Below the pieces are notes generated by a model, which saw only the letters and a list, made by a program, of their open reading frames with translations, was not told the origin of the DNA and searched no databases. The position numbers were made by a program, and so were the translations under genes. Shown piece by piece: positions 10,428 to 18,734 of a stretch of 38,456 nt of DNA. Position 1 is the first letter of the stretch, and each line of letters begins with the position of its first letter. Source of the DNA: Acidovorax sp. (GTDB taxonomy: Bacteria > Pseudomonadota > Gammaproteobacteria > Burkholderiales > Burkholderiaceae_C); assembly GCF_021287135.1 (NCBI RefSeq), contig NZ_JAJTBB010000075.1:1-38456 (forward strand), given 5' to 3'.

Positions 10428-10487
10428 CCGTTCACGCTGAGCTTGCCGAAGCGCCGCGCGAGGCTTCGACAAGCTCAGCCCGAACGG
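10428..10487. repeat. REP-like inverted repeat
   Basis: The left arm 10428-10452 and right arm 10463-10487 are nearly complementary over 25 bases (for example GCTGAGCTTG with CAAGCTCAGC, and CCGTTC with GAACGG) around a short loop. Sequences of this kind recur between genes in many Burkholderiales. Here it follows the LysE gene and may act as its transcription terminator or mRNA stabiliser. Confidence 0.7.
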
Positions 10488-10551
10488 TTCTGACGGATCG
10501 AACGCAAATCCGTGCAAGGCTGCGCGGTCGAGGGGCCTCGCTGCAAAGGTA

Positions 10552-10569
10552 CTGACACTGCGCTGTCAG
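10552..10569 (+). promoter_or_regulatory. Palindromic operator-like element upstream of the EVE gene
   Basis: CTGACA (10552-10557) and TGTCAG (10564-10569) form a perfect 6-bp inverted repeat with a 6-base spacer. The following CAG and CACCATCAGG match the element at 8293-8340 in order and spacing, so both genes probably answer to one regulator. Confidence 0.6.
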
Positions 10570-10614
10570 CAGCGCGCCCGCACCATCAGGCCTTCTTTTC
10601 CCGAGAGGCTTACA

Positions 10615-11157
10615 TTGACCGACGCCATACTGCAACACCCTCTTTGGCCGGATGCCGAGCCCGCGCCCCGGTCCGTGCCAGCAGCAACCTCTGCCGCCGC
10701 GCCCGCGCACCGCAACTGGATCGCCGTGGCCAGCGCCTAGCATGCCCGCAGGGGCTGCGCCACGCCGGGTGCCGGCTTCATGCAGGTGTGCCACGGCAAG
10801 GCCGCGCCGCTGCGCCGCGTGCAGGCGGGCGACCGCGTGGCCTACTACGCGCCCACCCTCACGATGGGGGGCAAAGAGAAATTGCAGGCATTCGTCTCCA
10901 TCGGCATCGCGCAGCCCGGCGATCCGTACGCGTTTGACATGGGCGGCGGGTTTGTGCCCTTCCGCAAGGACGTGGCCTATGTGCCGGCGCAGGAGGCGCC
11001 CATCGCGCCGCTGCTGGACGCGCTGGAGTTTGTGATGGAAGACCGCCCGCGCTGGGGCGCCAAGTTCCGCTTCGGGCTGTTCGCGGTCAGCGACCACGAC
11101 ATGCGCCTGATTGCGCAGGCGATGCAGGCGGACGTGCGGTCGCTCGGTCTTGCATGA
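10615..11157 (+). pseudogene. EVE-domain (ASCH/PUA-like) protein gene interrupted by an in-frame TAG
   Basis: In one frame from a TTG at 10615 (GAGAGG just upstream) the translation gives a ~31-residue lead, then HRNWIAVASA, a TAG at 10738-10740, then HARRG and GFMQVCHGKAAPLRRVQAGD onward through the whole EVE domain to the stop at 11155-11157. Intact relatives typically have Glu at the TAG position (NWIAVASAEH), so a single G-to-T change would explain it. The rest, including DMGGGFVPFRKDV and WGAKFRFGLF, is undamaged. EVE domains bind modified bases. A restart at ATG 10780 would give 125 residues lacking the first beta strand. Not frameshifted; decay must be recent, or the stop is a sequencing error or is suppressed. 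Confidence 0.75.
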
Positions 11158-11213
11158 CGCGGGCTCGCGTGCGCCGCCCGAGCGCAGCGCCCGCCGCCGT
11201 CAGTGATCAGTAG

Positions 11214-11330
11214 TCAGCAGACGGCCATGAGCCTTTCCACCACCCGGCGCTGGGCCAGGGTGAGGGCGTGGTAGCCGTCACGCAGCAATCGTTGCACGAT
11301 GGCGTGGATTTCCAGTTCGACAGCGGACAT
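11214..11330 (-). CDS. Very small protein, function unknown
   Basis: A 38-residue frame beginning MSAVELEIHAIVQRLLRDG and ending RRVVERLMAVC. It is amphipathic and helical by composition, without a membrane segment. GAGGAG lies about six bases before the ATG on the minus strand, a strong site for so short a frame, and the codon composition matches the surroundings. It lies downstream of the lipoprotein gene at 11534 on the same strand, about 200 bases away. No family recognised. Confidence 0.5.
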   Translation of the reverse strand: MSAVELEIHAIVQRLLRDGYHALTLAQRRVVERLMAVC

Positions 11331-11533
11331 GGGGTGCTCCTCAGGGGTGGTGAGACGACATCGGCAGGGCGCTTGCCGCGGCGGGCGGCAGACACCGGGC
11401 CGGTGGTGTCCCTGGCACCCCAGCCCTGGTGCGACTGTGCCAACGGGTGCCTTGGCCGGTGGCGCGATAAGAGGGCGGGTTGGGCGCTTTTTTTGGCGAC
11501 CGCTGCAGCCGCCGGGCGGCCGCGCCGGGGCAT

Positions 11534-12292
11534 TCAGGGCGCCGTGGCGCCGGGCACGTAGGCGTCTTCGACCGGCGGCTCGCGGTCTCCCGGGGCGCTG
11601 CGGGCCAGCTTGACCCAAGACCAGGCTTCCCCGTCGGGCAGGTCGTAGCTGCCGTACGACTGCCCGCCCCACGAGAAGTACGAGCCCGTGCCACCGGGAA
11701 CCAAGCGCCGCGTCCCCACGGCCAGCGCACCGTCTTTCAAGAGCGCCAGGCGAAAGCCCAGGAGCGCGCCTTGGCCGGTGGCGCCGCCCCTCCCTGCCGC
11801 GCCGCCGGGCATCTGCGCCGGACTCAGGTCGAGCATGCCCCCGCTGCAATGCGTCTGCGCGGCGCCGTAGGTCATGAGGCTCCATTGCCGCGTGAGGGAC
11901 GTGCGCACGTTGCGTGCGCGGTTGACGGCGCGCGTGCGCACCGTGGTTTCGCCGCGCTCCTGGCGCAGCCAGACTTGCATCTCTGCGCCCATGGCGTAGA
12001 AGGGCAGTTCGCCGGTGCCGGGCGTGCGGCGGGCGGCTGCGCCGGCCGGCACCGCAGTGTTCGCCACGGGTGGCCATGCATACACGCCTTGCAATGCGGG
12101 ACAGCCCCACCAGGCGCTTTGCGCCGGGCCGAACGAGGGCGGGGGCTTGGGCGAGCCCCGCACCTCGGGTCCGCACGCCGACAACAGCGCGCACGACAGC
12201 ACGAGCAGCACGGCCCCACCGGCGCGGCGCAGGCGCAGGGCGGCATGGCGCGAGCCCCTGGGAGCGAAGAACGTGCGTGCGGAGGACGGCAT
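11534..12292 (-). CDS. Hypothetical lipoprotein
   Basis: A 252-residue protein with a basic N-terminus, a hydrophobic segment (GGAVLLVLSCALLSAC) and a lipobox ending LSAC, so it should be lipidated and carried to the envelope; Cys40 is the anchor. The mature part contains WWGCPALQGVYAWPP near its start, a proline-rich linker, and a Gly/Tyr-rich C-terminal strand region (SYFSWGGQSYGSYDL). No enzyme motif was seen and no family recognised. The assigned ATG has a weak ribosome-binding site. It lies downstream of nicB on the same strand but is separated from it by a repeat element, so membership in the nicotinate operon is doubtful. Confidence 0.7.
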   Translation of the reverse strand: MPSSARTFFAPRGSRHAALRLRRAGGAVLLVLSCALLSACGPEVRGSPKPPPSFGPAQSAWWGCPALQGVYAWPPVANTAVPAGAAARRTPGTGELPFYAMGAEMQVWLRQERGETTVRTRAVNRARNVRTSLTRQWSLMTYGAAQTHCSGGMLDLSPAQMPGGAAGRGGATGQGALLGFRLALLKDGALAVGTRRLVPGGTGSYFSWGGQSYGSYDLPDGEAWSWVKLARSAPGDREPPVEDAYVPGATAP

Positions 12293-12344
12293 GGGCGGAT
12301 CGGTCGTTTCGGCCCGATTGTGCTGCGGAACGCTTTGCCGGAAA

Positions 12345-12406
12345 AGCTATTATTTTAATAGCTGTCAGCGCTTGCCCCATAAGCGCCAGAGGCCAAAAAT
12401 GCCTTA
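12345..12406 (+). repeat. Comamonadaceae-type intergenic repeat, two nested hairpins
   Basis: AGCTATTA (12345-12352) and TAATAGCT (12356-12363) form one perfect hairpin; GCGCTT (12368-12373) and AAGCGC (12381-12386) form the second, followed by AGAGGCCAAAAA. A rearranged copy in the opposite direction is at 35126-35170. It sits just after the nicB stop and could end that transcript. Confidence 0.65.
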
Positions 12407-12416
12407 AAACAAGCGC

Positions 12417-15400
12417 TCAGGGATGCGCCGGACCTGCCCGCACCCGTGCCAGCGCCGCGGGCACGTCGCCCCATGCGAGCCTGCCGGGTGCATAGCGCTG
12501 GCGCAGGTAGTGCGCCAGCTCGGTGATCTGCGCATCGCTGAGCGCGGGGCCGAACGCGGGCATGAAGCCGATGTCGCGCGCGGCGGGTTCGCGGATGCCG
12601 TGCACGATCACCTGCAGCAGGTTGTCGGGCCGGTCGCTGTGCAGGTTGGTGTTGAGCGCCAGGGGGATGTTCACGCCCAGCAGCTGGGGCCCGTCGCCGT
12701 CGTGGTGGCAGGCGGCGCAAGCGCCGTTGAACAGGCGCTGGGCAGCGCTGGGCAGCGGCGCCTGGACGGCCGCCTGGGCCACCAGCGCGGGGGCGGTGAC
12801 CTGCGGGACGGCGGTTGAGGCGGGTCCCGTGGGCGCCGCCTGAAACGAGGCCAGGTACGTGGCCATGGCGCGGATGTCGCTGTCGGGCAGCTGGGCCAGC
12901 TCGCGCACCACGGGTGCCATGGGGCCCGAGGCGCTGCCGTGCTCGGGGCTGTGGCCGTGGCGCAGGTAGCGGTAGAGCGACTCGGCGCTCCAGGGCACGG
13001 GGGCTTTCGACAGCGCGGTGAGCGCGGGCGCCTCCCACCCGTCGATGAGTGCGCCTGACAGGAACGCCGCCCCGCCCTGCTCCGCGCCCAGCGCATTGCG
13101 CGGCGTGTGGCAGGCGCCGCAGTGGCCCACGCCCTGCACCAGGTAGGCGCCGCGGTTCCATTCGGGCGGGCGCGTCGGGTCCGGCTTGAAAGGGGCCGCA
13201 TCGTGGAACAGCGCGTTCCACCCGGCCATGAGCGGACGCACGCTGAACGGGAAGGCCAGCTCGGTCTTGGGCACCTCGGCGCGCACGGCGGGCTGGGCCA
13301 TCAGGTAGGCGTACAGCGCGGTGAGGTCGTCGTCGCTCATCTTGGCGAACGCGGTGTACGGAAACGCCGGGTACAGGTGGCGGCCGTCGCGCGAGATGCC
13401 TTCGCGCAGGGCGCGCTGGAAGGCGCTGAAGGACCACTGGCCGATTCCCGTCTCGGCGTCGGGCGTGAGGTTGGTGGTGTAGATGGTCCCGAAGGGCGTG
13501 TCCATGCCGCGCCCGCCCGCGTTGGACGCGCCACCGGGCGCGGTGTGGCACACGGCGCAGTCGCCCGCGGCGGCCAGGACGCGGCCGCGCTCAATGGTGG
13601 CGGCGTTGTAGACCGCTGCGCCGCCGCTGGTCTGCGCCACAGGCGCGATGGACGGGCGCCAGCCCAGCAGCGCGGCGCCCACGGCGAAGATGCCCGCGGC
13701 CAGCGCACCCGCCCGCGCCCACACGCTGCGGCGGCGCGGCCAGGGGGCGTTGGCGGGCAGAGCGGGGGCGGGCAGCTCCAGCGTGGGCAGCACGTCGGCG
13801 GGCTGCGGGGGCGCGGCGGAGCCTTCTGCACCGGCGCCGGCTGCAGCCGCCTCCGCAGCGGCGGTGAGCGGGTTCAGCCCGGCGCGCACCACCTCGGGCG
13901 TGAACGGCGGCGCGCGAAAGCGCACGCCCGTGGCGTCAAAGATCGCGTTGGCGATGGCCGCCGTGCCGGGCACGGAGGACGATTCGCCCGCGCCCAGCGG
14001 GGCTTCGTCCTGCCGGGGCATGTGCATGACCTCGATGACGGGCACCTCGCGGAAACTCAGGATGGGGTAGCTACCCCACTCGCGGCTGTCCACGGCCTGT
14101 TTGACGGGCTCGAAGCTCACCTGCTCCTTGAGCGCACGGCTCGTGGTCTGCAGCACGTTGCCGTGCACCTGCTGCTCCACACCCGCGGGGTTCACCATGA
14201 GGCCGGCGTCGTGCCCCACCACCACGCGGCGCACGTGGACCTCGCCGGTGCGCTGGTTGACGTCCACATCGGCCACCCAGGCGGCCCAGGCCGCGCCAAA
14301 GCCGGGCCACTTGCTGTGGATGTAGCGCGCATAGGCAAAGCCCTGGCCCTGCACCCAGTCGCCGTCGGCCTGAACCTGGCGCGGGCCGGTACGCGGCTGC
14401 CAGCCGGCCTTGGCGGCCGTGGCGCGCACCAGCTCGGCGGCGCGCGGGTCGTTCAGCAGCTGCAGGCGGAACTGCACCGGGTCCACGCCCGCGGCGGTGG
14501 CCAGCTCGTCCACATACGACTCGTGCGCGAAGGAGTTGGGCAGCGCCGACACGCCGCGCAGCCAGGATGCGCGCACGATGGGCGGCATGTCGTTGACGGC
14601 GACGCGCAGGTGGTCGTACTGGTACGGCGGGCGTGCGGTGCGGTCGCCCATCTCATAGGCTTGGGCCGTGGGCTCGATGGTGCGGGTGAGCAGCAGGGCC
14701 AGCGTGGGCGCGCCGTTGGACGGATACGAAGTCTCGAAGTCATACGCCGCCACGGAGCCGTCGGCATTGAGCCCGCCGCGCACCTGCATGAGCTGGGCCG
14801 TGCCCTTGGGCTCCCACAGGTGCTCTTGCTCGCGCGTGAGCTGCACGCGCACGGGGGCGCCCACCGCACGCGAGAGCAGCGCCGCGTCGGCGGCCACATC
14901 GTCGGCACCATTGCGGCCATAGCAGCCCGCGGCTTCCATGCGGATCAGGTCGATGTCCACATCGGCCATGCCCATCAGGCGGGCCAGGTCGGCGCGCAGC
15001 ACATGGGGGTTCTGGGTGCCGGCCCACACGGTCATGCGCGGGCGGCCAGCGTCGTCCTGCGCCCGCCACTCGGCCACGGCGCACGAGGGGCCGATCGACG
15101 CGTGCATCTGGTAGGGCCACACGTAGGTGCGCGGCATGGGCTGGTCGGCTGCGGCCAGGGCGGCATCCACGTCGCCCTCGTCCACCAGCCGGCGCTGGGT
15201 GGCGGGGTTGGCGCGGATGGCCTGGGCAATGGCCTCGGGGCTGTCCTGGCGGGGAAAGCCGGGCCAGTCCTTCCAGCGTACCTTCAAGTCGCGCAGGGCC
15301 TGCTCGGCCTGCTCTTCGCGCTCGGCGACGATGCCGACGAAGTCGCGGATCACCACCACGGCGCGGATGCCGGGGATGTGGGCGATGGAGTTTTGGTCCA

Positions 15401-16163
15401 CCGATTCCAGCGTGTTGCCGATGAAGTCGCCATGGTCGGCGCCGGCATACGGCGGGCGCACCACGCGGCCGTGCAGCATGCCGGGCACGCGCATGTCGTG
15501 CACGAAGACCAGCTCGCCGCTGACCTTGGCGGGGATGTCCACGCGCGGCACGGACTGGCCCACCACGCGGTAATCGGCCGCGGGCTTGGTGGGGGTGGCG
15601 TCGGCCAGCTCCAGCACGGTGTGCTGGCCCGCCAGCAGATCGGCATAGCGCACGCGCACGCCGGGGTCGTCGGCAGACTGGACCAGGCCGTGGTGAATCC
15701 GCAAGGTTTCTGCCGGCGCCTTCAAGCGCTCGGCCGCGCGGGCCAGCAACCAATGGCGCGCCTGGGCCGCCGCGGTGCGCAGCGGCTTGGCGTGGATCTG
15801 GAGGGAGGCACTGGCAATGGTGGCGCCCTGGTTGGGCGCGCGGGTGGTGTCGCCCAGCACCATGTGCACGCAGGGCAGGGGCACGTCCAGCTCTTCGGCC
15901 ACGATCTGCGCGAGCGCGGTGCGGATGCCAGTGCCCAGGTCCACATGGCCATTGAGCGCCGTGACGCTGCCGTCGTCCCACACGGCGATGAGGATCTCCA
16001 CGCCCTCGGCCGGGTTGCCGGCCACCAGCGCGGGCTGGCCCTTGACCGGCGGCGGTGCGGGCGGCGGGTTGCGCACGACCAGCAGCACGCCGTCGGCAGC
16101 ATGGAAGTCGGCGCGGCTGCGCGGCGCCTGGGCGCGCGGCGGCGTGGGAGAAGACGCGCTCAT
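12417..16163 (-). CDS. nicB: Nicotinate dehydrogenase large subunit: molybdopterin domain plus three cytochrome c domains
   Basis: A 1248-residue fusion. Residues ~1-770 are a xanthine-oxidase-family molybdenum-cofactor subunit (LGTGIRTALAQIVAEEL, NQGATIASAS, PVRVQLTREQEHLWEPKG, and GAGESSSVPG holding the conserved catalytic Glu). One hydrophobic helix (AGALAAGIFAVGAALLGW) follows near 810, then three c-type haem sites: CAVCH at 869, CGACH at 1015 and CAACH at 1149. This matches NicB of Pseudomonas putida, which with NicA hydroxylates nicotinate to 6-hydroxynicotinate and passes electrons to the respiratory chain. The start at 16163 overlaps the nicA stop by four bases (ATGA). A related isoquinoline or aldehyde oxidase is the alternative, but the Hnr/Ena neighbours favour nicotinate. 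Confidence 0.88.
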   Translation of the reverse strand: MSASSPTPPRAQAPRSRADFHAADGVLLVVRNPPPAPPPVKGQPALVAGNPAEGVEILIAVWDDGSVTALNGHVDLGTGIRTALAQIVAEELDVPLPCVHMVLGDTTRAPNQGATIASASLQIHAKPLRTAAAQARHWLLARAAERLKAPAETLRIHHGLVQSADDPGVRVRYADLLAGQHTVLELADATPTKPAADYRVVGQSVPRVDIPAKVSGELVFVHDMRVPGMLHGRVVRPPYAGADHGDFIGNTLESVDQNSIAHIPGIRAVVVIRDFVGIVAEREEQAEQALRDLKVRWKDWPGFPRQDSPEAIAQAIRANPATQRRLVDEGDVDAALAAADQPMPRTYVWPYQMHASIGPSCAVAEWRAQDDAGRPRMTVWAGTQNPHVLRADLARLMGMADVDIDLIRMEAAGCYGRNGADDVAADAALLSRAVGAPVRVQLTREQEHLWEPKGTAQLMQVRGGLNADGSVAAYDFETSYPSNGAPTLALLLTRTIEPTAQAYEMGDRTARPPYQYDHLRVAVNDMPPIVRASWLRGVSALPNSFAHESYVDELATAAGVDPVQFRLQLLNDPRAAELVRATAAKAGWQPRTGPRQVQADGDWVQGQGFAYARYIHSKWPGFGAAWAAWVADVDVNQRTGEVHVRRVVVGHDAGLMVNPAGVEQQVHGNVLQTTSRALKEQVSFEPVKQAVDSREWGSYPILSFREVPVIEVMHMPRQDEAPLGAGESSSVPGTAAIANAIFDATGVRFRAPPFTPEVVRAGLNPLTAAAEAAAAGAGAEGSAAPPQPADVLPTLELPAPALPANAPWPRRRSVWARAGALAAGIFAVGAALLGWRPSIAPVAQTSGGAAVYNAATIERGRVLAAAGDCAVCHTAPGGASNAGGRGMDTPFGTIYTTNLTPDAETGIGQWSFSAFQRALREGISRDGRHLYPAFPYTAFAKMSDDDLTALYAYLMAQPAVRAEVPKTELAFPFSVRPLMAGWNALFHDAAPFKPDPTRPPEWNRGAYLVQGVGHCGACHTPRNALGAEQGGAAFLSGALIDGWEAPALTALSKAPVPWSAESLYRYLRHGHSPEHGSASGPMAPVVRELAQLPDSDIRAMATYLASFQAAPTGPASTAVPQVTAPALVAQAAVQAPLPSAAQRLFNGACAACHHDGDGPQLLGVNIPLALNTNLHSDRPDNLLQVIVHGIREPAARDIGFMPAFGPALSDAQITELAHYLRQRYAPGRLAWGDVPAALARVRAGPAHP

Positions 16164-16666
16164 GCCTTCGCCTCGCGCATCAACACGGCGGCGCGCTGCA
16201 CGGCGCGGATGATCTCGATGTGCGTGCCGCAGCGGCACAGGTTGGACGACAGCTCGCGGCGGATGGCGGCTTCGTCAGGGTCGGGGTTGCGCTCCAGCAG
16301 GGCCACGGCCATCATCACCATGCCGTTCAGGCAGTAGCCGCACTGGGCGGCCTGCTCTTCCACAAACGCCTGCTGCACGGGGTGCAACGCATCCACACGC
16401 CCGCAGCGCGCGGGCAGGCCCTCCAGCGTGGTCACCTCGCGCCCCGCCAGGCCTTGTGCGGGGATCACGCAGGCCCGCGCCGCCACCCCGTCCACCAGCA
16501 CCGTGCACGCACCGCACTGCCCCAGGCCGCAGCCGTACTTGGGGCCGTTGAGCGCGAGGTCGTTGCGCAGCACGTGCAGCAGCGTGGCGCCGGCGGGCCC
16601 GGGATCTGGCAAGGCGCAGGGCTGGCCGTTGACGGTGAGGGTGGCGGCGGGTGCAGGGGTATGCAT
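16160..16666 (-). CDS. nicA: Nicotinate dehydrogenase small subunit, [2Fe-2S]
   Basis: A 168-residue iron-sulfur subunit of the molybdenum hydroxylase family. The plant-type ferredoxin cluster motif is YGCGLGQCGACTVLVDG in the N-terminal half; the helical C-terminal domain has CGYCLNGM and LCRCGTH for the second [2Fe-2S]. It carries electrons from the molybdenum site in NicB to the NicB haems, so the pair needs no FAD subunit. Translationally coupled to nicB by a 4-base overlap and 24 bases downstream of the binding-protein gene at 16691, so the three are one transcription unit. Confidence 0.93.
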   Translation of the reverse strand: MHTPAPAATLTVNGQPCALPDPGPAGATLLHVLRNDLALNGPKYGCGLGQCGACTVLVDGVAARACVIPAQGLAGREVTTLEGLPARCGRVDALHPVQQAFVEEQAAQCGYCLNGMVMMAVALLERNPDPDEAAIRRELSSNLCRCGTHIEIIRAVQRAAVLMREAKA

Positions 16667-16690
16667 GGGGGTGAACAGCCTCCCGGGGCT

Positions 16691-17863
16691 TTAGCGCTTG
16701 AGCGAGCCGGTGCGGGTGTACATCTCCAGGTCCACAAAGTTCGAGCCGTTGTGGTTGTTCGGCCCGTACTGCAGCGGAAAGTCGCCCAGCTTGGTGGTGC
16801 CCATGTCTTCCATCGCCTTGATGAAGCCTTCGCGCGTGAGGTTGCGGCCCGCGCGCTTGAGCCCCTCCACAAACACGCGCGCGGCAATGTAGCCTTCGAG
16901 CATGGTGTAGCTGTCGATCTTCTCGCCCGCGTCGGTGCGGTCCTTGCGGTAGTCGGCCACGATGGGCAGGCGGCTGGCCTGGGGCGAGGGCACGATGCTG
17001 GCGGTGACGAGGCCTTCGATGCCGCCATTCAAGCGCTGCGCGGACCCAGGCGCATCGGTAATGCCCACCGAGATGGTGTACAGCGGCGATGCGGCCCCCG
17101 CTGCGCGGTAGTCGCGCAGGAACACCTCCACCATCTTGCCGGCCATGATCATCACCACGGCACCGGGCTGGGCCTTGGTGAGCTGGGCCACCTGGGGCTT
17201 GGCATCGGTGGCGGCGATCTCCATGGGCACGGAGTCCACCACCTTCACCTTCAGGCCCTGGGCGATCTGCAGGCAGGTGTCGAGGTTGGACTTGCCGAAC
17301 GCGCTGTTCTGGTAGATGACGGCGATGTTGTTGATGCCCAGCGTGGCCAGGTGCCCCACGATCTTGCGCAGCTCGGCCTCGTAGCTGGCGCGCACATGGA
17401 AGAGATAGCGGTTGTGCGTGGTGCGAAAGGACGTGGTGCCCACCAGGGGCGCGAACATGGGCACGCCGGCCTTCTCGGCCAGGGGCATGGCGGCGATCAG
17501 GTTGCCCGTGGCCACGTAGCCGATGAGGGCGAAGACCTTGTCCTCGTCGATGAGCTTGGCGGTGTTCTCGGCCGTCTTCTTGGGGTCGTAGACATCGTCA
17601 TAAGAGACCAGCTCCAGCGTGCGGCCCTGCACGCCGCCGGTCTTGTTCACCTTGTCGAAGACGAGGGCAATGCCCGCCTTGTAGTCCACGCCGAAGTCCT
17701 TGGCCGGGCCGGTGAACACGGCCGACTGGCCCACCTTGATGCGGGTGTCGGTGACCCCGGTTTCTGCGGCCGCCGGGCCTGCCCACGCTACACCGGCCGC
17801 CGCCAGGCCCACCATGGCAGTCCGGCGGTCGATGCATCCATCCTCCACTCCTCGACACTTCAT
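16691..17863 (-). CDS. ABC transporter substrate-binding protein, branched-chain amino-acid type
   Basis: A 390-residue periplasmic type I binding protein. The N-terminus has DRRTAMVGLAAAGVAWAG followed by AAAETG, a twin-arginine-like or Sec signal with cleavage near residue 34. IKVGQSAVFTGPAKDFGVDYKAG opens the mature fold, and VALIGYVATGN-type and NNIAVIYQNSAFGKSNLD segments mark the two lobes. AAGGAG upstream fixes the start. It directly precedes nicA, so it probably binds nicotinate or a related pyridine acid for import through the LivHM-G-F proteins encoded just before it. It is one of two such proteins in the locus (the other is at 21582). Confidence 0.9.
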   Translation of the reverse strand: MKCRGVEDGCIDRRTAMVGLAAAGVAWAGPAAAETGVTDTRIKVGQSAVFTGPAKDFGVDYKAGIALVFDKVNKTGGVQGRTLELVSYDDVYDPKKTAENTAKLIDEDKVFALIGYVATGNLIAAMPLAEKAGVPMFAPLVGTTSFRTTHNRYLFHVRASYEAELRKIVGHLATLGINNIAVIYQNSAFGKSNLDTCLQIAQGLKVKVVDSVPMEIAATDAKPQVAQLTKAQPGAVVMIMAGKMVEVFLRDYRAAGAASPLYTISVGITDAPGSAQRLNGGIEGLVTASIVPSPQASRLPIVADYRKDRTDAGEKIDSYTMLEGYIAARVFVEGLKRAGRNLTREGFIKAMEDMGTTKLGDFPLQYGPNNHNGSNFVDLEMYTRTGSLKR

Positions 17864-17981
17864 GTAGCGCTCCTTACATAAAGGCGCAAGTTTCAGGGTT
17901 GGCACGGCCGATGCGCAAGCGCCGGGCCGTGTGATATTTTGTAACCGTCGGAAGGCGTGGGCTGCGCACCACACGCGGTTT

Positions 17982-18734
17982 TCAGACGCTCAGGTAGGCG
18001 CGCCGCACCTCGTCGTTGGCCGTCAGCTCGGCCATGCTGGCCTGGTAGCGGATCTGGCCCTTCTCCAGCACATAGGCCCGGTCGGACACCAGCTCGGCGA
18101 AGTGCATGTTCTGCTCGGACAGCAGGATGCTCACGCCCTGCTCCTTGAGCTCCAGGATCATGTGCGCCATCTGCTCGACGATCACCGGCGCCACGCCTTC
18201 GGAGGGCTCGTCCAGCAGCACCAGGAACGGGTTGCCCATGAGCGTGCGCGCCACGGTGAGCATCTGCTGCTCGCCGCCGCTCATCCGGCCGCCCGGGCGC
18301 TCGCGCATCTCGCCCAAGTTGGGGAACAGCTGGAACAGGCGCTCGGGCGTCCACACCGGGGCGGCCGAGCCGTCGGGCCAGGTGCGCGCGGGCTGGCGGC
18401 CCACCTCAAGGTTCTCCATCACCGTGAGGTCGGTGAACACGCGGCGGTCTTCCGGCACGAAGCCCAGGCCCAGGCGCGCGGCCTCGTGCGGGTCGCCGCG
18501 CGAGAGATCGTGGCCCATGAAATGGATGCTGCCCTTGCGCTTGGACAGCAGCCCCATCAGCGTCTTGAGCGTGGTGGACTTGCCCGCGCCATTGCGGCCC
18601 ATCAGCGCCACCACCTCGCCCCGGCGCACTTCGAGTTGCACGTCGTACAGGATCTGCGCCGCGCCGTACCAGGCCTGCAGGCCCTGGGCCTGCAGCAGCA
18701 CTTCTTTGTTCTCGCTCGTCGTCGTCATGGTCAT
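17982..18734 (-). CDS. livF: ABC transporter ATP-binding protein LivF type
   Basis: A 250-residue ATPase. Walker A is GRNGAGKST near residue 47, the signature is MSGGEQQM, Walker B is FLVLLDEPSEG, and the H-loop equivalent LSEQN follows. The short form with SGGEQQ is LivF rather than LivG. It overlaps livG by four bases (ATGA). Together with LivG it powers the fused LivHM permease; within this locus the substrate is probably a pyridine carboxylate rather than a branched-chain amino acid. An in-frame ATG two codons later is an equally good start. Confidence 0.93.
   Translation of the reverse strand: MTMTTTSENKEVLLQAQGLQAWYGAAQILYDVQLEVRRGEVVALMGRNGAGKSTTLKTLMGLLSKRKGSIHFMGHDLSRGDPHEAARLGLGFVPEDRRVFTDLTVMENLEVGRQPARTWPDGSAAPVWTPERLFQLFPNLGEMRERPGGRMSGGEQQMLTVARTLMGNPFLVLLDEPSEGVAPVIVEQMAHMILELKEQGVSILLSEQNMHFAELVSDRAYVLEKGQIRYQASMAELTANDEVRRAYLSV

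Noticed and set aside
13107-16337. Long plus-strand open frame of more than 1000 codons over nicB
   Set aside because: It is the antisense shadow of a GC-rich gene: His/Gly/Arg/Ala-rich, no motifs, while the minus strand carries the Mo-hydroxylase and haem motifs.
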